Shown here piece by piece: positions 52,301 to 61,240 of a stretch of DNA of 64,000 nt; positions within the stretch are counted from its first letter, which is position 1, and the number at the start of each line of letters is the position of its first letter. The notes beneath the pieces are model-generated. The model saw only the letters and a program-made list of their open reading frames with translations, did no database searches and was not told the origin of the DNA. The DNA lies in the NCBI GenBank assembly GCA_963734635.1, contig CAVTIA010000010.1, forward strand, positions 124,001 to 188,000, written 5' to 3'. A program made the position numbers and the translations under genes. Source of the stretch: DATCJA01 sp963734635. GTDB lineage: Bacteria; Acidobacteriota; Vicinamibacteria; Vicinamibacterales; UBA2999.

Positions 52301-52745
52301 GGGGCAGCTCGGTATCGTCGGCGACGGTAAATCCGGGATCGATGTCGGCTTCGAGCGGGAATTCACGCAGGAGCGACAGACAGAAGGCGTCGATGGTGCT
52401 GATGGCGATGTCAGAAGTCCGATCGCGCAGGCTCCGCCAGCGCGCAGCCGGGATTTCACCGCGGGCGGCGGCTGCACGAAGCGTCGCCATGATGCGGTCG
52501 CGCATTTCCGCGGCCGCCTTGCGGGTAAACGTAATCGCGAGAATGTTTACGGGATCGACGCCGGCCTGGAGCAGGTTGACGTAGCGATCGACGAGGACCC
52601 TGGTCTTGCCCGTGCCGGCCGAAGCCTCGAGAGCGACGTTATAGCGCGGATCGACAGCACGTGTGCGGGCATCATCGTCGCGCGCAACGATCCGCGCCTC
52701 GATCGTGTCGCAGCTCTCGTCGAACGGCAACCGCGCGCTACTCAT
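49392..52745 (-). CDS. addA: UvrD-family helicase-nuclease, AddA-like
   Basis: A 1117-residue ATP-dependent helicase of the AddA/RecB type that processes double-strand DNA ends for recombination. It has Walker A VALEASAGTGKTRVLVDRY, ITFTRKAAAEMRDR (motif Ia), ISTIDAFCLSLLREF, VLVDEFQDTS (motif II), FIVGDRKQSIYGFRDADV (III), LMTVHASKGLEFPVVFVV (V) and RLVYVALTRARDRLY (VI). The C-terminal RecB-like nuclease shows AIDCLIRTA and VLEFKTGRRRDEDQVQLDL. The start at 52745 overlaps the AddB-like gene by 8 bases. AddA is named by this pairing and by domain order. Confidence 0.9.
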   Translation of the reverse strand: MSSARLPFDESCDTIEARIVARDDDARTRAVDPRYNVALEASAGTGKTRVLVDRYVNLLQAGVDPVNILAITFTRKAAAEMRDRIMATLRAAAARGEIPAARWRSLRDRTSDIAISTIDAFCLSLLREFPLEADIDPGFTVADDTELPRLVDEALDRTLRICRAAARDDEYLALVFAQLGERRTRGALATLLERRLVAPDVLQRYLARGGSNADCTAASRRAADALFALFESMRGGLDRFIESGPLEPSFELFARNLRRLFESLHEGSITPQAVRTALTRGREHFLTQEGNPRSRSPYPQKAFANAADWRVHTSLVVEHAEGFLKVDAAYRRELNLLLSRGLRRMFRIADAEYRRTLEAHALLDFSDLVQRAVELLRRMEDFSRSRYRLESRYHHVLVDEFQDTSRAQWELVSLLVQSWGEGAGLAATGPLPPTIFIVGDRKQSIYGFRDADVSILREAARHIGRLRPDGDVRRSISRSFRAVPPLLAFVNDVCQDMDKAVGDGAFEYEESDRFPIEPNASDPLNDPLGIILGIDSDECAAMTAREIARLLHAGTEVRDRDTGLLRPVRPGDIAVLFRSRESHREFETALAHRNIPSYVYKGLGFFDADEIKDALALIQYLADPASDLRAAALMRSRVFGLSDGALRQLAPHLAGALLSDAIPSAFACLDPTDAAALTEARASTARWRALVDRIGPAELVDSILTEAAYALELRGDRFKQARENLKKLRALLRRLQNRGYATLARVADHLDRVAVGDESNATIDALDAVNLMTVHASKGLEFPVVFVVNLARGTGNRRNPVRWSPDGHEQAASVAVGDFQPETDERLAAREREETKRLVYVALTRARDRLYLASTLKDGQVAPSRGSLAEVMPPSLLQQLGSGGSDRREWRASSRTVHRFRMCSNELLDEDAVVAASAEVRALAPVTSDFAPLLDTSPGPQTVASLLERGDTLTPSRRSWSKSSEWHRLTGTLVHRLLQRYGAAVDSAGIGTDAVMPLLLAYDAAEAVVEGSAADLATDAAAAYRSICARPEIRDLFTDRECLHEVPFTMRVDGRIVRGAIDCLIRTAPDRITVLEFKTGRRRDEDQVQLDLYRRAAERLFPGAVIDARLVYAAEVT

Positions 52746-55700
52746 CGCCGACGTAGTCCTTCCGGCACACCGACGGGAATGCGCAATAGCTGCAGATGTG
52801 CAGATCGTAGGGCCGGGGTGGAAACTTCCCCTCCTCGATGCCGGCAACGAGGTCGAGCAGACGAGTGCGGACTCCCGTCAATACAGCGTTCGTATCGGAT
52901 GCGCCGGGGCGAACGACCGGCACCAGGGTGCGTTTCCCCGAAAACGCCACGTAGGCCGCCTCGTCCACCGTCCACGATCCTCGACCACGCTCCTCGAGAC
53001 GTTCCACGGCGCACAGCGCATACACCGCGGCCTGAAGTGCGCGTTTCGGATTCGGCGGATGCCCCGACTTGTAGTCGATCACGCGCAGGCGGTTGCCGGC
53101 CAGCAGATCAACGCGGTCGGCCACGCCCTTGAGCGCAACACGGCGCCCGCCGGCCGCTCCGAGCGAGAATTCGCCCTCGAGCCGATATTCGAGCCACCGC
53201 TCGGCGACGGACGCCGGCCGTGACGCTTCGAGCTCGAGGATCACGTCCACGATGCCCATGGATGCAGCCGATCCGAAGAGTCGCGCCCGCTCGAGTGCTG
53301 CCTCGGCCTCGGGCAGCCTCGAAAGCATGAGTGCAGCAACGTCTTCGAACAGCGCGCGCGCCTCGTCGATACGATCGACCGTAATCGTGCCGCCTCGCGC
53401 GTCCCACGCCTCGAAGAAGCGCTGGAACAGCTCGTGTAGGAACTTTCCGCGCACTCGCGCGGACAGCGTCGGTTCGTCCTCTGGCGGTTCCTCGAGTCGC
53501 AGCACGTCCGCCGCAAAAAATCTGAATGGACAATCCTGATAGCGCTCGAGAGCGCCGACCGAGTAAGCAGCGACAGGACGGCCGACAGTCGCCGCGCGCT
53601 TTTGGGCTCCCGCGGCGTTGATGCGACGCATTGCAGCGCTGCGCGTGAGATGGCCAACATGCGCGAGTTCGGCCGGACCCGACACGAGGGCTTCGTGCTC
53701 GAAAACCCGCACGGGAGGTGGCGTGTACTCGACTGTCTCCAGCGCCGCAGCCGCAACGGCATCCACGAGCGGCGACGCCGCAACGATTACATCGTCCTCC
53801 AGCGTAAAGCTCGAGATCGCAAGCTTGGACGCCGGAAGGTCGAGGAGATCGGTAAATGCCGCGCGTACCCGATCGAGACGCTGGGATTCTGACGGCCAAC
53901 CCAGTTCACGCAGCAACGCGGGCGGGTAGAAGATGTTCCGGCGAGGGCCCTCGGGCCACTCTCCGTCAACGAGCCCGGCGAGCTGGACGGTGTCGAACTC
54001 GCCGAAAGCGGCAGTGTCGGCGTCCACGACGTGAACACCGCTCTCGCCCGTGTAGGGCGCAAACGTCCGGTCCTCGATCCATCTGCGGATTGTCGGAACC
54101 AGCGTTTCGAAGTCTATTGGCGCCGCATCAAACCGTGCATACGCGTCGCGCAGGCCGATCAGCACGTTCAGCACGGCTGCACGGCCGCGGAACAGCCTCT
54201 CGTGCAATGGATCGTCCGCAGCCGGCCGGCACTCATGTTCGCGCAGAAACCCGAGCAGCCGCTCCAAATGCTGAGCGCACGGCGCCACTGAGCGCAGCGG
54301 AACGAGCTGCTGGACAACTCCCAGGAGGCGACGGGCCGCGTCGAGCTTCAGGGACGAGCGCGAAGAATCATCCCTGGCCCATTTGGCCACGAGCGCTTCG
54401 AGCACATCCGGCCCACCCAGATACCCGGCGTCACTCAGGGCGCGATCGAGGGCTGCGATCTCGATGTAGTCCGATCCAAAGCGAAAATGTGGCGATCGCA
54501 GCAGCGCTATCGACGGCCGGCGAGCAAAGTTGCTGGCCACGCATGCGAGGACGACATCGAGCGCTCCCGCAAAGGGCTCCGCCGCGAGCGGAAGCGCGTC
54601 GAACATCTGAGACGGAACGCCTGCAGATCGCAGGACTTCCCGCGCCAGATAGACGTACGGAAGGGGTCGGCGCACGACGAGAGCCGTACGAGACAGCGCT
54701 CGCGGCTCGGACCGAACCCATCGCGCGAAGGCTGCCACCTCCTCCTCGCGATCCCGCGTGATGTGAGTCAGCGAACCACCTGGAGGCACCGCCAGAACCG
54801 GACGAGGTCGGGGGTGGCCCGTGTTGAGGCGAACTTCCTCGATACCGGGAAGCAACTGATGAATCCGCTCGTGGAATGCCCCGGCAAGCGTTGTGTCTGT
54901 GACCACGACGTCGAGTCGCGCGAGACCGTGAATGCGGGTGAGCAGGTCCCAATCTGCCGTGAAAAGGCCGTGTTCGTCGGCGGCACGATCGCCCACCGTC
55001 ACAACGATATGGCGCCATGGTCGAGCTGCCGGATCCGCCAGAAGTCGCCGCCGCAGAAGGTGTTCGTCTACGCCCGCCGACTCATCACGGAGACGCTCGA
55101 ACGCGCGGAATGCAGCCACCAGGAACTGCGTCTGCCCTACCAGTCGCTCAGCACCGCGATCATCGGCAGCGCCAGGCTCGAGCATGCCGAGTGCCAGACG
55201 CTCGAATGTGTCCAGCGGCTTCAGGTTGCGATGAAGCGTGTCATAGAAGTCGAGCGCGGCGGCAATCAGTCCAGGCCGCAGCCGGAATGGCGGCTCGGAA
55301 CCTGCGTCACGCGCCATTCGGCAAGCGGTTCCCATCAGCACCTCACGCTCGGCTGGGGTGAGCGGCGTGGGCGCGTGAGGCGACCGCTGGGCAAGGGTGA
55401 GATGTAGTTCCGCTCGGGTCGCGAATTCTGGAAGCGCAATAGCTCCGTCCATTCCGAGACGGTGGGTTTCGATCGAGCCAGTCAGGTAGACCGCGGCCGC
55501 ACGGGTGGGAACGACGACGATGCGATCGCGCGCGTCGAACGGTGTGCCTCCGCACCCGAGTTCGGCGACGGCCATGCGAAACGTATACAGATCCGGAACG
55601 CGTACGAGACGCGTCGCCCGGGCCGTTACAGAAACTTCCGATGCGTGATTCGCGATCTCTGTTTGGGAGTTGGAGATTGGGAGTTGGAGATTGGGAGTTG

Positions 55701-55752
55701 GGCGTTGGAGATTGGTAGTTGGGAGTTCGGAATTAGCGCTAGCCTGGTTCAT
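52738..55752 (-). CDS. addB: AddB-like nuclease with predicted 4Fe-4S cluster
   Basis: A 1004-residue partner of the AddA-like protein. The helicase-like N-terminal part has no full Walker A, and the C-terminal PD-(D/E)XK nuclease has GVADRVDLLAGNRLRVIDYK. Cysteines typical of AddB-type nucleases are present in ERYQDCPFRFFA and ICSYCAFPSVCRKDY, which together would hold a 4Fe-4S cluster. The ATG at 55752 overlaps the upstream stop (ATGA). The first 35 residues are coded by a 7-bp-type tandem repeat and are not family-like (NSELPTTNLQ, then TPNLQLPIS), so the repeat has been captured in the N-terminus. Confidence 0.85.
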   Translation of the reverse strand: MNQASANSELPTTNLQRPTPNLQLPISNSQTEIANHASEVSVTARATRLVRVPDLYTFRMAVAELGCGGTPFDARDRIVVVPTRAAAVYLTGSIETHRLGMDGAIALPEFATRAELHLTLAQRSPHAPTPLTPAEREVLMGTACRMARDAGSEPPFRLRPGLIAAALDFYDTLHRNLKPLDTFERLALGMLEPGAADDRGAERLVGQTQFLVAAFRAFERLRDESAGVDEHLLRRRLLADPAARPWRHIVVTVGDRAADEHGLFTADWDLLTRIHGLARLDVVVTDTTLAGAFHERIHQLLPGIEEVRLNTGHPRPRPVLAVPPGGSLTHITRDREEEVAAFARWVRSEPRALSRTALVVRRPLPYVYLAREVLRSAGVPSQMFDALPLAAEPFAGALDVVLACVASNFARRPSIALLRSPHFRFGSDYIEIAALDRALSDAGYLGGPDVLEALVAKWARDDSSRSSLKLDAARRLLGVVQQLVPLRSVAPCAQHLERLLGFLREHECRPAADDPLHERLFRGRAAVLNVLIGLRDAYARFDAAPIDFETLVPTIRRWIEDRTFAPYTGESGVHVVDADTAAFGEFDTVQLAGLVDGEWPEGPRRNIFYPPALLRELGWPSESQRLDRVRAAFTDLLDLPASKLAISSFTLEDDVIVAASPLVDAVAAAALETVEYTPPPVRVFEHEALVSGPAELAHVGHLTRSAAMRRINAAGAQKRAATVGRPVAAYSVGALERYQDCPFRFFAADVLRLEEPPEDEPTLSARVRGKFLHELFQRFFEAWDARGGTITVDRIDEARALFEDVAALMLSRLPEAEAALERARLFGSAASMGIVDVILELEASRPASVAERWLEYRLEGEFSLGAAGGRRVALKGVADRVDLLAGNRLRVIDYKSGHPPNPKRALQAAVYALCAVERLEERGRGSWTVDEAAYVAFSGKRTLVPVVRPGASDTNAVLTGVRTRLLDLVAGIEEGKFPPRPYDLHICSYCAFPSVCRKDYVGDE
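55664..55730 (-). repeat. Tandem repeat in the addB 5' coding region
   Basis: On the plus strand the sequence is a run of gggagtt and ggagatt heptamers with a few variants, about nine units in total. It lies within the first 30 codons of the AddB-like gene. A change by one heptamer would move the frame relative to the start codon. Confidence 0.85.
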
Positions 55753-57119
55753 GGAAGCCGGGGCGGCTCGAGCAGCGCCCGAAGCTCCTCCTGGGCGCGC
55801 GACAGCAGGAGCAGCGATCCAGCGGCCGAGGAAGAGGCCTCCCACGCGCCATTGACGCTCGCGTTGCGGGCGGCTTCGTAACGCCCGTTCACGGCCGTTT
55901 CAGCAAACCGCCATGCCCCGAGCAGCAGCTCGTGCGTGGTACGCAGATCCGCAGGCGGCTGGATGCGCTCCAGACGCTCAGCTCCCCCTTTGAGGCGTGC
56001 GTTGAGCGTGACGAGGACTTCAGGGGGCGGTCCGTCGAGGCGGCGTATGGCTTCGAGAGCGGGCTGCGATTTCACGAGCTCAAGAAGCTGCCCGCCGACC
56101 GATCGCTGATAGCCGGCGTAGAGAGATCGACGAATCATCCACTGGTCGCGGCGGAGTCGCAGGTGCCGAGCTGCACCGAGCCGCGCCTGAACCGATGCCT
56201 GCAGCGACTGCACGACGTCCGGACGCTTGCGTCCAAGGCGTGCATCTTCTCGCGGAATCCGATCGAGCACACGCTGAACGTCGGCCACTCTCGCCCGCGT
56301 CGCACCGCGCGTAGCGTCGTTCATCAGCCGGCTCGTCATGGAGCTATAGCGAAGATCGATCGCCTGCTCGGTTCGGATCCGTGTTTCGGCAAGCCGCCGC
56401 AGGGATGACGCTTCGATGGTTGGAATCACGCTCCCGGCATCCGCAACCAGCTGCAACACGGCCTGAAGTAGAGCGATGCGCTCGGCCGGGCCGGTGAGCG
56501 CGGACACCCGCAAGGCCTGATCGATCTGCTGTCGGGTAGAAGGCATCGCGGCGAGTGGCTCCAGTGGGACCGCGACCGGCGTCGTCGTCACCAGGGCCAC
56601 GTCAAACGAGGCGACGCCGGCACTGGCGCGCAGATCGGAAATTGCCTGATCGAGGATGGCGAGGATTTCGGCGACCTCCTGCTGTCGGTATCCGTAATGC
56701 CCGCGCGACCACTGAGCAACGGTTGCACGCGCTCGCTGCGCCATTTGCAGAGCGCGGCTGCGGTCCTGGCTCAGAACAATGGCGTTGATGACCGACGCCA
56801 CCTCGTTGCTGAGGCGCGTGAAATCTTCCTCGCCGCGCGCCTGCGCGTACCACTGATACCGGGTTGAAGCGGCCTGCCGGTCGGTTCGCGTCCAGTCGAT
56901 CGCGTTGGCAGGCAGCGTCGTCGCATGCAGACGAGGCTGGTCGCTGCCCCCCATCACCAATGAAAAGACCACCCGATCGCCCACACGAGCGAACTCGCCG
57001 TAGCTGACAATGCTCGTCCCGTCTGTGAGATACAGCTCGAACAACATCGCCTCCGCCGCGGCGGCGATGCCCGGCATGGCGAGCCACAAGAGCACTGGAC
57101 CAATGAGCTTCGGAATCAC
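55749..57119 (-). CDS. Exported protein of unknown function upstream of addB
   Basis: A 456-residue protein that I do not recognise. The likely start is GTG 57119, opening a signal peptide (IGPVLLWLAMPGIAAAAEA). A short beta part follows (LFELYLTDGTSIVSYGEF, DRVVFSLVMGG), then a long helical region with many Arg and Ala (residues 110-440) and no membrane helix after the signal. The stop overlaps the AddB ATG (ATGA), so expression of the two is coupled although one product is exported and the other cytoplasmic. That coupling is unexplained. Confidence 0.7.
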   Translation of the reverse strand: MIPKLIGPVLLWLAMPGIAAAAEAMLFELYLTDGTSIVSYGEFARVGDRVVFSLVMGGSDQPRLHATTLPANAIDWTRTDRQAASTRYQWYAQARGEEDFTRLSNEVASVINAIVLSQDRSRALQMAQRARATVAQWSRGHYGYRQQEVAEILAILDQAISDLRASAGVASFDVALVTTTPVAVPLEPLAAMPSTRQQIDQALRVSALTGPAERIALLQAVLQLVADAGSVIPTIEASSLRRLAETRIRTEQAIDLRYSSMTSRLMNDATRGATRARVADVQRVLDRIPREDARLGRKRPDVVQSLQASVQARLGAARHLRLRRDQWMIRRSLYAGYQRSVGGQLLELVKSQPALEAIRRLDGPPPEVLVTLNARLKGGAERLERIQPPADLRTTHELLLGAWRFAETAVNGRYEAARNASVNGAWEASSSAAGSLLLLSRAQEELRALLEPPRLP

Positions 57120-57445
57120 GAAGTTGTCGCGGAGTGCCCTATTGTACCCTCTGCGATCCTCGCTGATCCGACCTTTGATCGATTCGCGTTGTGGAAAAGT
57201 TGTGGACGCTGCGTGCAAATCTTGTTGAGAACCTGCGCACGTAAATTTTTTTTTGGGGCGTGACGTGTCGACAATCCCTGTTGAGCGCCGTTGTGGATGT
57301 CGCCTTCGCGTGGCGCTTCGCTTGATCCCCTGAGTGCGTTGCGTAAGATCAACCGCCATTCCCCTCGCGCAATCGGCTCACACGACGCACGTCGGGCACT
57401 TGCGCGTCGGCGGGAACAAATTTTCTCAAGCGCAGACACAGCACA
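57120..57445. other. Divergent intergenic region, 326 bases
   Basis: This region separates the minus-strand unknown-addB-addA unit from a plus-strand small gene. It has the lowest GC of the neighbourhood and a run of nine T at about 57246-57254 (taaatttttttttgggg). I see no coding frame, hairpin or operator that I can support. Promoters for both directions presumably lie here. Confidence 0.5.
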
Positions 57446-57679
57446 GTGACCGTTCATCGTTTCGAAGAAACCATCGGTGGTCGCGCATACCTCATCGAAG
57501 TGATGCCCGTCAGCAACCAGTGGCGGGCGCAGCTGCTGCGCGCGCCAGGCGTACCGACAGCCATGATGCCGTTTTACGGACCGACACCTGACGAAGCCGC
57601 CCGGCAGCTTACGGACTGGCTCTCCCTCGCATATCGTCGCAGCGTCGCGGCCACGGTAGCCCCAAGGGCCTCCAGCTAA
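57446..57679 (+). CDS. Small hypothetical protein, 77 residues
   Basis: A GTG-started frame coding VHRFEETIGGRAYLIEVMPV, then NQWRAQLLRAPGVPTAMMPF and GPTPDEAARQLTDWLSLAYR. It looks like a small alpha/beta domain with an amphipathic last helix, typical of short conserved hypothetical proteins. I know no function. It stands alone in front of the Tat-exported dehydrogenase pair. Confidence 0.65.
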   Translation: MTVHRFEETIGGRAYLIEVMPVSNQWRAQLLRAPGVPTAMMPFYGPTPDEAARQLTDWLSLAYRRSVAATVAPRASS

Positions 57680-57871
57680 ACTTAGCTTCGGAGCGTGACA
57701 GCCAAGGTCACGCCGTCACTACGCCGTCTTTGGGGACGGTGCCCAAGGAAGGCGAGCTTTGCACTTCGGCATGCAATCGCCCGATCGCGGGCGTCTAAAA
57801 TACGCTCCGCTCGCGATATGGTTGCCCATCCGTGGAACGGATTCGATGCACCAGCACGTCAGGAGGACAAC

Positions 57872-58595
57872 GTGGATCGCAAGTCTCGTAGCGGGAGTCC
57901 GATTTTTTCACGGCGTGAGCTGCTGAAACGTGCGGGGCTGGCAGGCGCCGCGACGACAGTCGTTCCGTTCGCCACGTTCATGCCGTCTGCGATGCAGACT
58001 GCGGCGTATCCCCAGTCTGCTGCCGGAGTCCGGCGTGAACCTCTGGAGACGCTCACTGCAGCCGAAGCGGACACTTTGGAGGCGATCGTTGCCCGGTTGA
58101 TCCCGAGCGATGAAAGTGGGCCTGGCGCCGTTGAGGCACGGGCGGCGCATTACATCGACCGCGCCCTTGGCGGCGCTCTCGCCTCGTCGCGCGACGCCTA
58201 TCGCAGCGGCCTGGCATCAGTGGACAACCATGCGCGCAGATCGAAAGGCGCGCCGTTCGCAGCGCTCCCGGCAGCCGATCAGGATGCAGTGTTGCGCGAT
58301 GTCGAAACGAACGTCGCCACTGGTTTCGTGCCGGATGCCGCGAGCTTTTTCAATCTCGTTCGAGCGCACACGATCCAGGGCACCTTCTGCGATCCCTACT
58401 ACGGCGGGAACGCGAATTTCGTCGGCTGGGATCTGATCGGCTACCCGGGCGTGCGGCTCGCGGTCACGCCGAACGACCAGCGACTTGGCGCGCGCCCTGT
58501 GCCAACCCACCGGTCCGCCTACGACCACGCGATGTTTTCAAAAAGGAGACCTGCGAGGGCTCGACGTGTGGAAGGAAAGGACCCATGGCAATTAA
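57872..58595 (+). CDS. Gluconate-2-dehydrogenase subunit 3 family protein, Tat-exported (3' frameshift)
   Basis: A partner subunit of a membrane or periplasmic GMC-type dehydrogenase, about 240 residues. GTG at 57872 follows AGGAGG by five bases. A twin-arginine signal (FSRRELLKRAGLAGAATT) would export the folded pair. The domain has TLTAAEADTLEAIVARLIP, HTIQGTFCDPYYGGNANFVG and WDLIGYPG, as expected. Near 58548, in a run of five A, the frame changes: after MFSK the proper end is GDLRGLDVW and a stop at 58595. In the unshifted frame the end is Arg-rich and unlike the family. It overlaps the GMC gene by 11 bases. Confidence 0.82.
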
Positions 58596-60292
58596 TTTGA
58601 CGAAGACAGACGTCGTCATCGTCGGTCTCGGCGCGGCCGGCGGCGTAGCCGTGCTTCCCCTCGCGCAGGCCGGACTGCGTGTAGTCGGCCTGGAAGCTGG
58701 AACATGGCTGAGCCCCGAAGACTTCGCGCCTGACGAGCTGCGGAACAATTTTCGAGGGTGGCCGCAGGCCGTGCAGAAAGCCAATCGTGAGATACCAACG
58801 CACCGCCCGAACGCTGCGGCGCAGTACTCGCCGAGGCTGGCGATCCATCCCATGATGAACGCGGTGGGCGGCACGACCCTTCACTACTGGGCGCAAAGCT
58901 GGCGGCTCAATCCATGGGACTTCAAGGTGGTCAGTGAAACGACCCGGCGTTACGGACGATCGCGAATTCCCGCCGGATCGACGGTAGAGGACTGGCCGTT
59001 CGGCCTGGACGAGCTCGAGCCGTATTACGACCGCGTCGAGTACCGAGCTCGGGATCTCGGGGAAGGCCGGCAATCTCAATGGAAAGATCGACGCGCGCGG
59101 CAACATCTTCGAAGGCCCGCGACGACGCGAGTATCCAATGTCTCCATTGAGAGGCACCGGATTTACCGAGATGATGGGGGACGCTGCGCGGAAACTCGGG
59201 TGGCACCCCTTCCCCGGACCCGCCGCGATCAATTCCCGGACGTACGAGAACCGGGCGGCCTGCGCATATCACGGGTACTGCGCCCGTGGCGGTTGTCACA
59301 TCAACGCCAAGGGATCGACCGCGGTGACCACGATTCCGAAGGCTCAAAAGACGGGACGCTTCGACGTTGTCACGCAGGCGACGACCACGACGATCGAGGC
59401 TGACGCAAACGGTCGCGTGAGCGGTGTGAATTACGTCAAGGATGGCGTGGAGTATTTCCAGCCAGCCGATGTCGTGCTGCTCGCGAGTTACGTCTACGAG
59501 AACGTCCGCCTCCTGCTGCTATCGAGATCGAAGCCGTACCCGAACGGGTTGTCGAATAACCACCGTCAGGTGGGGCGCCACTACTTCAGCCACAACACAG
59601 GCGCTGCGGTCACGGCGCTCTTCCCGCGCGATCTCAACAACTGGTATGGCCTGCCGGCTCAGGGTGTCGCGGTGGACGATTGGGCCGACGATAACTTCGA
59701 CCATGCCGGCCTCGACTTCATCGGTGGAGGAAATCTCTGGGTGTATTCGGACAGGCGACCGATCGCCGCCGCCGGCATGCCGACGTTCGGCAAAGCTCCG
59801 GAATGGGGCGCCGCCTGGAAGGCGTTCGTGAAACAGAATGCCGACCGCTGGAATATGGCGTATCTCCAGAAAACGACGCTGCCGTACGAGGACAACTATC
59901 TGGACCTGGATCCGACTGTCACGGATCCGCTGGGGTTTCCCGTGTGCCGTATTACCGCCGACTTCAAAGACAACGAACGGAAGGTGGCTGCATTCATCCA
60001 GGACAGGATGATCGAGTGGTTCATGGCCGCAGGAGCAGTGGCGACGGAAAGAGCTCCTGTTGGCACGATGGGTCCCTCGACGCACGCGTACGGCGGGACG
60101 CGCATGGGCGACAATCCGGAGACGAACGTCGTGAATCGATGGGGGTTCTCCCATGAAACACCGAATCTCGGGATTCTGGGAGCTTCGGTGATGGGCACGA
60201 GTGGCGCCCACAACCCGACGCTCACCGCACAGGCGCTCGCGTGGCGGACAGCCGACTACCTGGTGAAGAACTGGAAGACGATTGCGACGTAG
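58585..60292 (+). CDS. GMC-family oxidoreductase (frameshift near 59043)
   Basis: A flavin-dependent dehydrogenase of about 568 residues when repaired; members with a subunit 3 partner oxidise gluconate, 2-ketogluconate or other polyols in the periplasm. Motifs: VVIVGLGAAGGVAVLPLA (FAD-binding), MNAVGGTTLHYWAQSWRLN, then a change of frame after PYYDRVEY to ISGKAGNLNGKIDARG, fixed by removing one C. It continues through CARGGCHINAKGST, VVLLASYVYENVRLL, AYGGTRMG and a C-terminal GASVMGTSGAHNPTLTAQ with the active-site His-Asn. It overlaps the Tat-exported subunit and may be co-exported with it, since it lacks its own signal. Confidence 0.88.
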
Positions 60293-60304
60293 CCCGGCTA
60301 CACG

Positions 60305-60694
60305 TCAGATGGCAACGATGATCAGGATCAGGATGAGAAGGCCGATGATGATGACCGTCGTGGAGATCGTGACCGTTGACTGTCCGCCTGCGAGTGCATC
60401 GTTGACGGCCCGGGCCTGAGCCGCGATGGCGCCCAGCTCCGTCTCGTCGAGCGTCGCGATGGCTGCTTTCGCATCCTTCAAGTCAACGCCGACGCCTTCT
60501 GCAATCTCACGCACCTGCTCGTTTTCCAGCACGCGCAGTACTTCCTGACGGTCGTCAGTACCTTGACGGATGTGATCGGCCACGGCTCGATCGAGGGTCG
60601 TCTGGTCGGCCACGTGCGCCTGCTGGGCAGAAACTCGAATCGATGCGCCAACGGCGAGCAGTAGAACGATCGCAGATATTTGATGTCTGTTCAT
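60305..60694 (-). CDS. PA2779-like small exported/membrane protein
   Basis: A 129-residue protein with a signal peptide (SAIVLLLAVGASIRVSAQQ), a helical middle (TTLDRAVADHIRQGTDDRQE, then REIAEGVGVDLKDAKAAIAT) and a C-terminal membrane helix (TVIIIGLLILILIIVAI). The order of features and TLDETELGAIAAQA resemble the PA2779 family, whose function is unknown. A CGGAG ribosome site precedes the ATG. The gap 60695-60857 before the tRNA shows no gene. Confidence 0.7.
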   Translation of the reverse strand: MNRHQISAIVLLLAVGASIRVSAQQAHVADQTTLDRAVADHIRQGTDDRQEVLRVLENEQVREIAEGVGVDLKDAKAAIATLDETELGAIAAQARAVNDALAGGQSTVTISTTVIIIGLLILILIIVAI

Positions 60695-60857
60695 GGCCAG
60701 CTCCGTGAGGGTCGGCTGTGCGCGTAGTTGCGCGAAAGCGCGAACCTCGGGTCACAACCTGTCGCCGTCTGTATCGGTCGATGGCGAAGGAGCTACATGG
60801 CCATGACTCGCCCGCGGCACTGCCGCGTGCTAGCATGAATGTCTCGCGTCCTGAAGT

Positions 60858-60933
60858 GGGCCTGTAGCGCAGTTGGGAGCGCGCCTGAATGGCATTCAGG
60901 AGGTCACCGGTTCGATCCCGGTCAGGTCCACCA
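60858..60933 (+). tRNA. tRNA-Ala (anticodon GGC)
   Basis: The 76-base cloverleaf has acceptor stem GGGCCTG/CAGGTCC with the G3-U70 wobble that identifies alanine tRNA. The D-stem is GCGC/GCGC, the anticodon stem CCTGA/TCAGG with loop ATGGCAT (anticodon GGC), the T-stem ACCGG/CCGGT with loop TTCGATC, discriminator A and encoded CCA (60931-60933). Confidence 0.97.
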
Positions 60934-61009
60934 ATCCCACGTTCTGAAATCCGATAGCGGACCTTCCTGATCGCTTGAGAATTTCTCAAAGAAATCGTTC
61001 GCCGCACAC

Positions 61010-61240
61010 TCACTTGATTCGCCTGATGGCCGGTGGGTTCCAGCGCCCATCCGCAACTTGCGGCTTCGGCGCATAGAGCCGCAGCGTCAGTCCGAGCTGG
61101 CCGCTTTTCGGTGCCGGCAGCCAGTTCGACTCCTTGTCGGCGCCAGGGCTTTCGTTCTGGATGTAGAGATCGAGCGAGCCATCGGTATTGAACTTGAGGG
61201 CATCGCGGTCGCCGATGGCGAAGCGGTTGAGCGATTGGGA
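61010..61240 (-). pseudogene. Remnant of a DUF1214 (DUF1254/DUF1214) protein, C-terminus only
   Basis: The frame contains the C-terminal signature of DUF1214: LNRFAIGDRDALKFNTDGS, LYIQNESPGADKESNWLPAP and LRLYAPKPQVADGRWNPPA. Whole proteins are 350-480 residues; here only about 75 residues remain. Immediately upstream another frame supplies CFQVPN, which is what should precede LNRFAIGD, so the remnant itself is frame-broken. Nothing further upstream matches. I regard it as a decayed gene. Confidence 0.7.

Noticed and set aside
47877..57119. Phage-defence island around the helicase-nuclease genes
   Set aside because: AddA/AddB features explain the large genes as DNA-end repair; the neighbours are housekeeping-like or unknown, with no toxin, restriction or sensor modules.
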